DNA of 64,000 nt, from assembly GCF_020921035.1 (NCBI RefSeq), contig NC_063159.1:8534501-8598500 (forward strand), given 5' to 3'. The stretch's first letter is position 1, and each line of letters opens with the position of its first letter. Source of the stretch: Rhodamnia argentea. Taxonomy: Eukaryota > Streptophyta > Magnoliopsida > Myrtales > Myrtaceae. Below the pieces are notes generated by a model. It had not been told where the DNA came from. It did no database searches and saw only the letters and a program-made list of their open reading frames with translations. The translations under genes and the position numbers were made by a program. This document shows positions 38,391 through 49,548 of the stretch, one piece after another.

Positions 38391-40395
38391 ATCGGTAATC
38401 TTGTAAATTTCGCGAGCCTTCGCTTGCGAACTTACGATTCGGCACGGCAATATCGATCCAATCAGTGTATATTTCTTTCACGTTTACGTATGAAAAGATG
38501 TAAACTTATGATGTGTTTGGTTGTGGAAGTTATATTTCGATTGCTGACGTGGACTTTTTAAAGTAATATTATTATAATTTTTTCCTTCTTTTATACAGTT
38601 TTTTTTTCTGCATTTAGGGTTGGCGATGGCCATTATAGCCTTGTGGCGTCCTTGCCTTGCCAGATCTGCTGAGAGCATTGTGCCAAATCTGGGCGAGGGG
38701 CTGCGCGCCCTCTCCCTGGCCGGCGAGGACGTCGTGGCACTCGGCCAAAACCGTTGAGGGTGTCCCGATCCTCGCCACCCTAAATCCAGAAAAAAAGAAG
38801 AACTAAAAAAGAGAAAAAAAAAGAAAAATAGATTATAAGAAATTCAAAAAATTATTAAAATACTATTAATAAAGGTTCACGTCAACGCCGACAATACCAC
38901 ATTAGCATCGGCCAGGCAATATTGGTCGGAAGGACTTGATTGGCACAAATGCAAAAGCTTTATAACTAAATTGACAAAAAAAAATGTTTATGACTAAACA
39001 GGCACAACTGCAATTAGTTTAAGTTTTTTTTGGTATTTTTCCATCCAAGAATGAAAACCACGAGCTTTGAACGAGCCTTGCCTTCCGATTCTTCTCTCCA
39101 TCTTTGAGAAAGCTCTGCACCTCTGACGTCACCCTTTGTTCAAGAATCAAAGATTGCTTTGCATGAAATTATCTCCAGGATTTCCAGTCGAATCTAATCA
39201 GTTCTCTCTAAACGATGTGTTTCGGCCATTTTGGGAAAGTGGTGCCTTTTTAAAAATTTCTCCGGCAGATTCGATTTTGTTTTAAAATACCTTATTAATT
39301 CAATCAATTAACTGTTGAGATTTGCTCTAGTGGCCACTCTTTTCACTTGGGAAGGGAGAAGTGGGGGGTTCGAATCCCCACCTTTGGAGGGAGTTCCTGA
39401 GCTCATCGCCGTCGAAAATAATGGCTGGCCAGTGGACACATACATGTTTCATGTTTTTCGAGCATAGATAGAAATACGGGGTATAGTCAATTGAGAGTTT
39501 TTTTTTAATTTCAATTTTTTAAGGATTACAGTCGTTCTTGAATCAAAATTATCCTAGGAAAGGTATGAAACATGCACGTGATGAGCACATGATTGTCGGC
39601 TAGCCATTATCACCAGCAATGGACTCGAGGGATATTGGGTCAATGTGGTCAAACTCATGGGGTGTTATTAGATTAACATGACCTAAGTTGATGGAACATT
39701 TTGGAATAAAGTATAGTTTAAGCTGAAGTTTTGAGAAACGAACGCCCCAACTCATGGACCGTGACGAGTAGTTGCGTCATTCTTGCTTGGATTATCTATC
39801 AATGTCGTCAATGATTTGATTTCGTTCTTCTTCTTTTTTTTCTTTTTGGGTTTTGCAGTCTTGACCCAACCCATTGAGTGACTTCGAATTCACAAGGCAG
39901 TATGCTTAGGCTCCGTTTATTTCGCGAGAAATGAGTGATTTCGAAAATAATTTCCTAAAAAAAATTGCACGTATTGCTTCGGATAATTAGTCCATGAAAA
40001 AAATATCGTCATTACCAATAAGAATTTGTGTCTAAAACATTTGCGTAGGCAATGAATTTTTTTTTTTTTTGGTTTATAAATATTTGTAAGCGATATAAGC
40101 AATTATTTTTTAGAAAATATTTTTCAAATCACTTATTTTCCATAAAAACAAACTGAGCCTTCGAGAACCTTGTATTTGTCAAGATAGAGATGTATTGGCA
40201 TGAAAGCAAACCAAGATGCTTATGGATCATTATTTGCATCTGAGAATTATACTCCTAGACAAGTAGAAGGCCACATGGTTTTCTCCTAGAGAGAGATAGA
40301 GAGCAATATGCCTCTGTAGGAGAGGTTAGTTTTGCCCTGTCTGAGATATCAATGATCATTGAGAAACTTGCAAAATGTATTTCACCATCCATGGA
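38391..40395. other. Spacer with repeat remnants between the DUF4220 gene and APS2
   Basis: 38540-39030 is a GC-cored inverted-repeat element related to 30550-30830 and 48615-49219. About 39325-39385 has a tRNA-like internal promoter box (GGTTCGAATCC) without a cloverleaf, possibly a SINE fragment. 39415-39900 is a fourth partial DUF4220-array unit (blocks only). 39909-40159 is a MITE listed separately. Confidence 0.5.
39909..40159. mobile_element. Tourist/Harbinger-like MITE
   Basis: The left end is GGCTCCGTTTATTTCGCGAG. The right end in reverse complement is GGCTCAGTTTGTTTTTATGG, with matching AAATGAGTGATTT and AAATAAGTGATTT further in. Left flank TTA, right flank TTC, so the 3-bp duplication has decayed by one base. 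Same family as 9754-10452. Confidence 0.7.
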
Positions 40396-43393
40396 TCACA
40401 AAATACTGCCATCAGGAATAACCGCGCAGCGAAGGACAACCACTATGCCATTGCGAATCACATATCCACGGTCTTCTCTGTCGCCTTCTCCGATGTTGTC
40501 TGGATTAATAATCTACAAATACAAGCTCAAAAGTTTCAATTTTGCTGGACAATAGCTTGCCAGTCTTTAACAGTAGTTGATATGAGGACATGAAAGGTAT
40601 GAAAGGACTCAGATTACAGAGTACCATCGTCAGTTCAAGAGAAAAAGACGGGCGAATGCCAACTTTTCTTGTATGAAATCGATCTAAGTTATCTGAAAAA
40701 TCTGACTTGCTAGCAAAATTTGTTGCAAGAGAATTTGAAACCCTCTTCTTAGCAATGGAACTTCTTCATTTTCCTTCTTTTCCGACGAAGAAGGTAAAAA
40801 TAGAACTTACTGTCTTGCTTACCATTACATCTTTGCCGATCCTCGCATTCTTATCAACAATAGCTTTCCTGATGTGCGTATTTTCCCCGATGCCGATTGG
40901 TACGCTCATGCATTTCCCATCCACAGAATTCCGTTGAACATCAGTCTGTCATGTTGAGGAAGTTAGATAATCATCATCATCTATATGACAATTACCGCTT
41001 AAATAACAGTTCGAGATTGAAACAAAGGTAAAAAAGCAAGCATTTGCATCAGTCTTCAGTGAACTAAGCAGATGTCGCTTAAGAATGCCGGTCATCTCAA
41101 CGCAGAAGATGCAACCAAGCCGAATGGTTTAAACCAATTCTCAGAGAGGCAAGGATCGTTAATGCTTTGCACATTCACTATATGCTGTTAGAAATTTGAC
41201 CACACAAAGAGCAGATGCCTCTTACCTGATAAATATCAGACCCCATGATAACCGAGTCCTCGATTATGGCCCCGTCTTCGATCCTTGTCCTCATACCAAC
41301 TACAGCTCCTGTAATTTTGCATCTCTAACTTGTACATATAACAAAAGTCAGATTTCAACAGGAGTAAGCTGCAAAAAGGGGCTGACTTAAAATTCCTGAT
41401 GCAGTCGGAGTAGATATCGTAATCAGCAGCGGCATTACAGATTTACGATGCAACTTTTTCTTCCTGAAGGACTTTGGATTTTTTCGATCTATGTCAGGGC
41501 AAGGATAAATCCTTGCCAGGATAAGTTTCTGGTTCATATTACTCCGAGAAAGAAAATAAGTCAGACTTCTTACATTGAGTATGCAACCGTCTCCGATAAC
41601 ACTATCTGTGATTATTGAATCTGTCACGGAGCTCGAAGGCAGGCACCGAGGCAAAGTGTACATAAGAGAGTCCCTTTCGAAGAAACTGTAAGATAAAAGA
41701 CGCGACCAGCATGTTCAACTGACAAAAACTACAGGTAACAGCTGAATCATTTTGTCGAAAAATACTATCGGCAATTTGACTCTTACTTGTATCCCCTGTT
41801 GCATTTCTTTGTGCTCTCCATATTCGCTCTGTAAAATGCTCCGATGCTTCTCATGTCCTCCCAATACCCATCGAATGGATATGCCTGAACCTGACATTTT
41901 CTCAGAGAAACATAAACTCTCCTAAATGCAGCAAAAAGAGAGACCGACAAAATCGAGATTCTCAAACAAAACAATTCGCGAAACCCAGCTCGACCTTCAT
42001 TCCAGAGGATATCGCGCCTCGTATTACTTCACTGGAAAAGTCGTTCGCACCAGGGAAACTCTCTTTGAGAAGCTTTATCATGACATTTCTGTTGATGAGA
42101 TAAATTCCCATGCTTGAGAACCAAAGGCAATCAAACGTGTTCTGACATTCGGGATTGCCAGTTGTCTTGTCTTTGAGCTCTACCACTCTATTCTCATCAT
42201 TCATCTTCAGAGAGCCGAAACCCGGATCTTGGTCCCAAACAGCGTCCAGGACCGCGGCCGTTATATCGGCCTCGCTTCTCCAATGCAACTCCACCAGTTC
42301 CCTGTAGTCCATCCGGTAAAGATGGTGGCCTGGAAGGACCAGAAATTCGGTGACTGGATACTCTTCCAGCACCCCCAGACATCTCCTCACAGCATCAGCA
42401 CTTCCCTGAATTTCAAAATGATGGAAAATTCAGCAAAAGATACCAAAAGCCAATAACAGCTAAAACAAGGAAGACTTAACAGTAAGAGACAATGGAGGTG
42501 TAAAAATTAGATTTTGAGCTTCAGAATCATAGGAAATTAGCTTGGATAAGCGATCCAATTATAGTACATTCGGTCGAATTGTAGTTGGTCTTATTCTCTT
42601 TTGGTGATCTCGAACCAAGAGCAAATATAGGAGTTTTCTCCAATTTTCATGTTGCACTGCCACACCTGGAACCAGTCTGGATCTTCGAGGCTTTGATAAG
42701 CAGCGATCACTTCAACAAAGCCATCCTTCCCGAGCCCGGCCCCAGAATAAGCCCTCGAGAGGTGCGAGTTCAGGGAGGTGGAATTGAATTGGGTGAGAGC
42801 GTATATTTTGTTTATGCCGCTGTTGATGCAGTTGCTCACTACTGCATCGATGAGCCTGTAATTGGCCGCTATCGGAATGGCCCCTTCTGATCTCCTCTTC
42901 GTCAATGGATACAGTCTTGATTCCGAGCCGTCCCCGAATATTATCGCTGCAATGCTCTAACCACACATGTATATATTGATTTAGAGTACGATTTGCAAGA
43001 AAGTCATTCCACATTTTCATTTTCAGTGAAAAGTATTCAAGAATTATGCTTTCCTTTACCGAATGAAGATGGTACATTTTCTCATATTCTTTCTCTGCTT
43101 TACAGAAAAATCAAAAAGCCATCAGAACACTTTCCTATAGTTCTTTTTGCTGAATATAGAAAACAGAAAACCCCAGCAAAAAAAAAAAACAGAGCCAAAA
43201 CAGGCCTTCCATCAAAATCTCAGCAATGAAATGTGACCTGATTTAATGGAGGAAACTGATAGATGGACTGCCGATGACACTGCGAATTGGCACAACGAAT
43301 CTTCTGCGACCGGCTGCGGTGAATGCAAGGCAAACTTGTACCAAGTTGCTTCTTCCACTGCAGACACACAAAACTTGATTGAGGATGCTGCAT
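40396..43393 (-). CDS. APS2: ADP-glucose pyrophosphorylase small-subunit-like protein (APS2 type), plastidial
   Basis: Eight exons on the minus strand: 43393-43238, 42956-42666, 42405-41995, 41890-41787, 41685-41574, 41324-41226, 40945-40823 and 40512-40396. They sum to 1413 bases, 470 residues, close to Arabidopsis APS2. The first 52 residues are basic and Ser-rich, like a plastid transit peptide. Recognisable blocks are [65 protein letters not shown] and the beta-helix repeats ending VIPDGSIL. Active AGPases make ADP-glucose from glucose-1-phosphate and ATP for starch. Here the nucleotide loop is GDGSESRL instead of GGGxGTRL, and the catalytic Asp of GDHLYRMDY is His (residue 176), so catalysis is doubtful. 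A regulatory or relic role is inferred. The exon 3 donor (AAG|GTCGAG) is weak. Confidence 0.94.
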
Positions 43394-45325
43394 GATGATC
43401 AGACCACCATTATGACTATTGGGATATTGGCGAAGAATGTAAACAATCGATGGACATGTTGCTAAAAGACGCCATTTTTGCTTGTATTTGTAGTATGATA
43501 GAGGGAAGAACAAGAGAATATTGAGGTTTGTTCTAGTTCAGGGCTACCTATATGAGGAAGGTCCTCTGCTTTTGCATGGCCATGACACTGCTGAGTGTCT
43601 CAGGCTCTCGGCAGTATCAGATTGTGAAGCTGCAATTTGGTACTTTTATATTAATTTATTGGCCTATTTCGATATACAATTTGGTACCGTTTATTCATAG
43701 CAAGGGTGGTTGATTCCTAGCCCGATTCGGTTCCCAACCGGGCCAATGAGACCGGTGAATTATAAATAGGGGCAAGCAATATGGACTTTAAATTTAATAA
43801 ACTAATTAAAATTAAATTTACATTTAATAAATGACAAATATATAAAATAATTAGTCTTGTTTGGGCGAGCCGGTTCACCGACTCCAATTTTATGGAATCG
43901 GGAACCAAGCGCCCCCGGAAAATCGCTAGTATTGGATTTGGTCTGTTCCTAGCTGTTTCCTAGTTCGATAGATCCGTCTTGCCCTCACTTAATTCCCATT
44001 ATATTTAGTGAAGCATGAAGAGGAAGTTGAGTTGGAAATGTCTTTTACTTGGATTCCAATCCTCTTGGTTTCTCTCATCTTTACTCCTTGGGTAGGATTT
44101 CAAATATACTTTCTGTTTGGTGTGAGGAGGGAGAAAGGCGGGAAAATATGTTATGCATTGCGGATATCATGTGCCATACCAATTTGGTTATTATGAAGCT
44201 ATTCATATATTTTCAAGTTCAAAAATGACCAAACTTGATGGGGTTATCGTGCTGGCGAAAGGGATAATTGTGATTGTCCGAACGACACCATGTGAACAAA
44301 ACGCTTGATATAGTTGGTCATGGTCGGTTGTGAAACAAAGCTTCCGTTAAAAAGTGTGTAATAGGACTCGCCCGAATTAGGAACAGCTCGAATAGGCCGA
44401 TTGTTTGCGATCCTCAAAAGCGCCGGTCCGGTTTTGAATTCCTTAAAATTGGATCCGGTGATATGAAACCGGACCGAATTGGCCACCCGGACCGGACCGG
44501 ACATATTTATTTTTTGATGTGTTATTTCTTAAAGACTGTATTAGGTTTCAGTTATTCTCCATCTCCTTTCCCTGTTCAGTCTCCTCTCAGGCCTCCTCTT
44601 TCCCTCGCTCTGTCTCACGGTCACAACGCCTCGTTCCGTCGCTCTCAAAGTCACGAAGCCGAGTCGCCTGGCGCCTCTTTCCCTCTCGGCTCCTCACAGT
44701 CACTGATTGTGAATCACAATCACAACACAAACCCTAATTGCCTCTCACGCCTCGCTCTTTCCAAGCGCGGCGTCTCTCCTGATGAACTCTGCATCATCTC
44801 CGAGGAGCCTGTACGATCTCTCTCTCTCTCTCTCTCGATGATGTGTATGTTGGTTCATTTCTCATTAGCAGCCGCCATTTGTACCCAATGTTTTGGGAAG
44901 TAATTCGCGCTTGCTTGGTGTTCCCGTGTCCGAAATATGGTGTCATGACGCCATGGCTGCGGTTGTAGTGAAGGTGTTTGAAGAAATGCGGGACAAAAAG
45001 GTGATTTGGTGTTGAATTCGGGCGGGAACGAGGACAAATGTGTCTTTTCAAGTTGGGATAGTGCTTCATATGTGACGTCAACCCTGATTTCAAAAAATTA
45101 AAACCACCCTAAAAACTTTACCTTAAATTACACTGTTGTACCTCCACTTTCGTAATTTACACTCTATCCCCCAACTACTTTAATTTTCATAATCTTGTAA
45201 TCTTTTTCAATTTGGCCCGCCTGCAACAAACACTACAAACTCATTCAAGCTTCGATCGCAATGCTTTCCCCAGGGTTTGAGTAGTCCGTTGGAAATCGAG
45301 AGCGAGGGCTGAGAAAAAGCGAGAG
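43394..45325. other. Intergenic region between APS2 and AUG1
   Basis: 43690-44520 holds repeat-like segments rich in CCGGTT/AACCGG words, similar to stretches at 60140-60250 and 61070-61250, suggesting fragments of one dispersed element. 44817-44837 is a CT microsatellite. The 146-codon frame at 44463-44903 is low-complexity and not credible as a gene. The end of this stretch is the AUG1 promoter and 5' UTR. Confidence 0.4.
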
Positions 45326-47077
45326 ATGGGCGATGTGAAATCTGGAGTGGTGGATGCTCCGGCGGCGAGCGAGCCGAAGGGCGGATCGGACGCCGCCAGG
45401 ATCTCCGAGGTGAAGGCGTGGCTGGCCTCGCAGTTCGAGGCCGCCGGCAAGGAAGTCCCCGATTTCGAGTACAATTCTCGGAGCATCGCGCATTTGTACA
45501 ATCTCGCCGCCGTCTCCCAGGCCAAGACGCAGGCTGCCAACATCGTCGCCTCCGATTTCCGCCAGAAAGCCGCCGAGTACCGCTCACAAGGTCAGTTCAT
45601 TGGTGGTTTTCTCGAGTTGTTCTTGGGTTTAGATTGTTCTTTTTAAAAAGGGGGAATAATTCATATGGGTTTTTAGTATTAGAAGTTTTTGAGTGGTTTG
45701 GTAATTTTTTTTTTCTGAAGTTTTGTGGATGCAGCTGCCAGGATTAGAGAGATACTGGAAAGTGCAGGGTTGGCACAAGAGAGTTTGGCCTCAAACATTG
45801 TGGCCTCCACTCAAGCACTGGCCAATGTTGCCAATTTGTTGAACATTAGGGATACTGAGCTGAGTAGGTGAGAGAGCCCCTTGTATTAGTTTCATTATCC
45901 TTGAATGTTGTCCTTCTGGTTTGTATGATTCATACGTGGAAGTTGCAGCTTTCTTGTAGCAATGGGGGACATTTCTTTGAGAAAGTGTAGTGTAGAGGAG
46001 AAGAGGGCTAAAGTGGAGAAGGATTCGAAGGTTCTCCTTGATTACACCAGGAAGGCAATAGCAAGACTAACCTATTTGAAAAGGTAAAAGCCAATGTAGA
46101 AGTTACCTGTTCTCTGTAGCAATTGTCATATGTATGCTGTGGGAAGTTTGTGACTTCATGAGTAAAGGGAGATGCAACAATGTATGCACTTTGTGATGCT
46201 GAGTAAATTTTGTCTGAAGGGTCTCTCTTGTGTGTTCCTAACATGTTTGTTTCGCATTTGTGGATTGAAATTGCACACTCGTGCATTTTAACGATATTTT
46301 GGCAAAATGTCTGGACAGAACACTTGCACAGCTTGAAGACGATGTAGCTCCCTGTGAGGCACAGGTGGAAAATTGGAAAACTAATTTGGCTGTGATGGCT
46401 TCAAAGGAGCGACAATACACACAGCAATATGCCAACTATAAGGTACCATTCCTTTGCTTATATCAGCGTTATGAGATCCACAGTGAAATTGAGTATTCAA
46501 TCTAATAACAAGACCAGAGAAGTTTTCATTAGCGATGTCCTTCTTGTTGTATCCAGGTAGCACTGTTAGGTGATTATAAATTTTCTTTGGAGCTAAATTT
46601 TGCATTATCAAGTGTATGCATCTTGAGTTGAACAGGCTTCTATCTGGATGCTACACGAATCTCTAAAAATTCGTGTTATAAGAATTTCCCTCTTTGATCA
46701 TTTGGAGAACTCTATACAGACGGCACTAAATCGGGTAGGATACGCCCCGGAGATCAGCCACAGTGTACTGGTGGAGATGGCTGAACACCGAAAGGAACTG
46801 GAGAAGAAAACAAAACCCATTCTTGATACTTTGAGAAGCTACCAAGACTTGCCTCCAGTAATTTTCCCTTTTCTTTTGCCTAATATTGACTCAAGCTCAA
46901 CACTGCAAATGTTTACCACTTCAACTCATTCCTGAATTATGCTCATCCTTATGCATTATCTTCTTGCAGGACAAGGCTTTAGCTGCTTTAGCAATTGAGG
47001 ACAAGAAAAGGCAGTATGCTGCAGCTGAGAAATACCTGGAAGACGTGTTGCATTCAGCTCTTTCAACATCTGAATGA
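45326..47077 (+). CDS. AUG1: AUGMIN subunit 1 (HAUS1 homologue)
   Basis: AUG1 is a subunit of the eight-protein augmin complex, which recruits gamma-tubulin ring complexes to existing microtubules in the spindle, phragmoplast and cortical array. Six exons: 45326-45590, 45735-45867, 45949-46083, 46319-46442, 46720-46857 and 46970-47077. They sum to 903 bases, 300 residues, the usual plant length. Diagnostic blocks are KAWLASQFEAAGKEVPDFEY, LASNIVASTQALANVANLLNIR (part), FLVAMGDISLRK, TYLKRTLAQLEDDV and SYQDLPPDKALAALAIEDKK. The protein is predicted to be mostly alpha-helical coiled coil. All introns are GT-AG and short. The ATG follows a GC-rich leader and begins MGDVKSGVVDAP. Confidence 0.97.
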
Positions 47078-47442
47078 CAACTAATATTGATCTGATGTGA
47101 GTATCGCATTGCCTTCTACGTTATGTTTCTTAGGGGGTTAAGTGAAAAGAGGTTTTGCTTCTCGTTGTTTGCAACTCATGAAAGATTGAGCTGTCCTTCA
47201 GGGGTAGCTCTCGGTGGATGAGATAGATTTGTGTCTGTATATGGGCGATGAATTTCTTAACCAAGTTAGTGAAAGAATTTAAACGAAGAGATGTTGAATG
47301 ATTCATCTGGAATATTGATGATGTCCCTGCGTTCAGTTGATTCAAATCTCAGATTGAATGACTCTGTTTTATTCAACATTCCTGCTCAAGCAATCACTCA
47401 TGTTGAGGGTACATCGATACATATCGAAGGTGGCAAGCTTGT

Positions 47443-47859
47443 TTATTCAGTGGATTTGCACTGTTCAAACCTTATTCTACAATCTTGAAGTCGGAACTGC
47501 ACCCGAATCCTATCAAAGCATTCATTGGTTATATTGCGGGTGGCAGAGGTCCGACATGAAGTGCAATCTGCATGCGAAAAACCTCCATTACGTGCGGCAA
47601 GGCTGTAGCAGGTTGGACCATTGCCTTTAGATGCACCATAGTAATGTAGCCTTGGTCTGCTGTCCTTGCCACCATATCATCAAAGAACCCTTTTTCGATT
47701 AAAACCAAACTTGTCCCAAAAGTCGAACTTACCTCCATTGCAGATTTTGGCTACCAACTTCGTATACGGATCGCCCCGCAAGACCTCGATGGCGAGTAAG
47801 ATGCCCACCAGAAATGCAGACCTTTGAAGAGCACACAGTCTTTGTTCTCTCATCCTCAT
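47443..47859 (-). pseudogene. Gnk2-domain (ginkbilobin-like) secreted protein pseudogene
   Basis: From an ATG at 47859 the frame gives a hydrophobic leader (residues about 11-27), then DPYTKLVAKICNGGKF, and stops at a TGA just after NRKRVL (about 47690). An extra base there shifts the frame (DDMVARTADQGY is read in the next frame). A missing base after GGC TAC shifts it back, and the original frame continues with YYGASKGNGPTCYSLAA, SHADCTSC and a final DCRIRFEQC before TAA at 47443-47445. The Cys pattern (CNGGK, C-x8-C-x2-C, DC) is that of Gnk2/stress-antifungal domains of small secreted plant defence proteins. Two compensating indels make it non-functional. Confidence 0.78.
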
Positions 47860-49548
47860 TTTTTTTTCCTCTTCGACTGTCTTTGTGCTATTGTTCGAAT
47901 GATGAGCTCATCTGGCTTTATAAAGGCATCAGCCTCTTAGCAGTCTCCGCACCATTGCTATTGTGGGATTATATTGTGATTTCTTTCCAGCTCTGGTATT
48001 TTTAGATTTGACCCTTCAATTTGGTTTAGACTCAATTTCCAGCGCGGCTAGTCCGTGGACAGATTGCCATGACTGTCATCATTTTTTCGTTAGATGAGCA
48101 AGTGATCTTGAAAGTTTTTGGGTACACCCGCTTGCTGTAAGTAGGATTCTACTATACTTTATGACAAGACGTCGCGATGTCGAAATAACTTACGACTGCC
48201 CTTTCAACCTCTTTTCACGGTCAATCTATTAAGCAGTGCAAATGTTGAATTAAACCATACCTGTATTTTTATTTTTATTTTCAAATGGCAAGAGTTTTTG
48301 GCCGCATTTGTTTCGCCAAAAAATGAATGATTTGGAAAATAATTTTTTAAAAATGATCACTTGTATCGTTTAAAGTAATTAATCAATGAAAATGCTTTCA
48401 TTGTTGAGGACAATTTATGTCTAATTGCAGCACTTGTGATCCAGAAAGAATTAAGTTTTACCATATTCAATTTTGAATTTTGCAGCGGAGAATTTCGCCA
48501 ATGCATTCCATTACTTATTTACTTTTCTTTTAGATATGCGGTCTCTCGATCGAGCAATTACCTTTTAAACTTATTTCCTAAACTAATTTGAGTCTTTCTC
48601 TATATCAAGGCTTAGAAAAAGTCTCAAAAAAGTTATAAATCTATTGCATTAGTGCTAATTCAGTCCTAAACCTTTTATTGGTGTTAATTCAGTCCTAAAT
48701 TTTTTGCGTTAGTGTTAATTTAGTTCTAAATCTTTTGTATTTATGCCAGTTGAGTCAATTAGGCCAATTTTGGCTCGAAATTGATGGCATGGACATCAAT
48801 TGTCCTACGTGGCATGATTAACACCGATGTGGATATTTTTAAATATTTTTTTGATATTTCAAATAATTTTTAATTTTTTTTTAAAAAAACCAAAAAATTG
48901 CATTAAAAATTTTAAAAATATTAGAATAATATTAAAAAAAGTCCAAGTTAGCGCCAGCCGTGCCACATAGGATATTCGACATCCACGTCGGCAATTTTAG
49001 GTCAAAATTGGCCAGATTAACTCAATTGATATAAATATAAAAAGTTTAGGACTGAATTGGCACTAATGCAAAAGGTTTAAGGTTGAATTGACACTAATAA
49101 AAGGTTTATGACTTAATTGGCATCAATGCGAGAGGTTTAGAATTAAATTGACACCAAAATAAGGTTTATGATTGAATTGACACTAATATAATAGATTTAT
49201 AACTTTTCTGACACTTCTCCAATCAAAACTCCATTAACTTCGAAAAAAAAAAATGAATGATTTGAAATTATTTTCTATTAAAGATAGCTTAAAATATTAG
49301 TCAATAAAAATACTTTCGTTCAAGAGAACAATTCATATCTAAATATTTTCTTGTATCAAATGCGGGTGTGCTCTTGGTCTTCGGTCAGTAACTGAGAAAT
49401 TATGCAGAAAACTACAAAATTATCAAAACCCTGAACCTCAGCTCAAGCGCAAAGTCGCGTCTCCTTCTTTACCGTCTCCTCTCGTCCCTGGTAGAGAACT
49501 CGAAGTTCGCAGTTGGTCTCGATTTCTTCCATCTTTTGCCGCCCCCTG
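47860..49548. other. Intergenic region with nested repeats upstream of the DapB gene
   Basis: 47860-48299 shows no feature. 48300 to about 49366 is a Tourist-like element (left GGCCGCATTTGTTTCG, right end CAAATGCGGG) with a second element nested at 48615-49219. 49400-49548 should be promoter and 5' UTR of the dihydrodipicolinate reductase gene. Confidence 0.45.
48615..49219. mobile_element. MITE-like element with about 55-bp terminal inverted repeats
   Basis: The left end contains AAAAGTTATAAATCTATTGC. The right end in reverse complement contains AAAAGTTATAAATCTATTAT, with similarity running on through TCAGTCCTAAACC-like units. These units are repeated inside each arm (TTCAGTCCTAAA...). Partial relatives occur at 27770-27900, 30550-30830 and 38540-39030. 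No coding capacity. Confidence 0.7.

Noticed and set aside
39325-39385. tRNA gene suggested by GGTTCGAATCC
   Set aside because: The T-arm/B-box sequence is perfect, but no anticodon arm or acceptor stem pairing could be built. A SINE fragment is more likely.
44463-44903. 146-codon open frame as a gene
   Set aside because: Low-complexity Ser/Leu/His composition with a CT microsatellite, no domain, and a start inside CCGG-rich repeat sequence.
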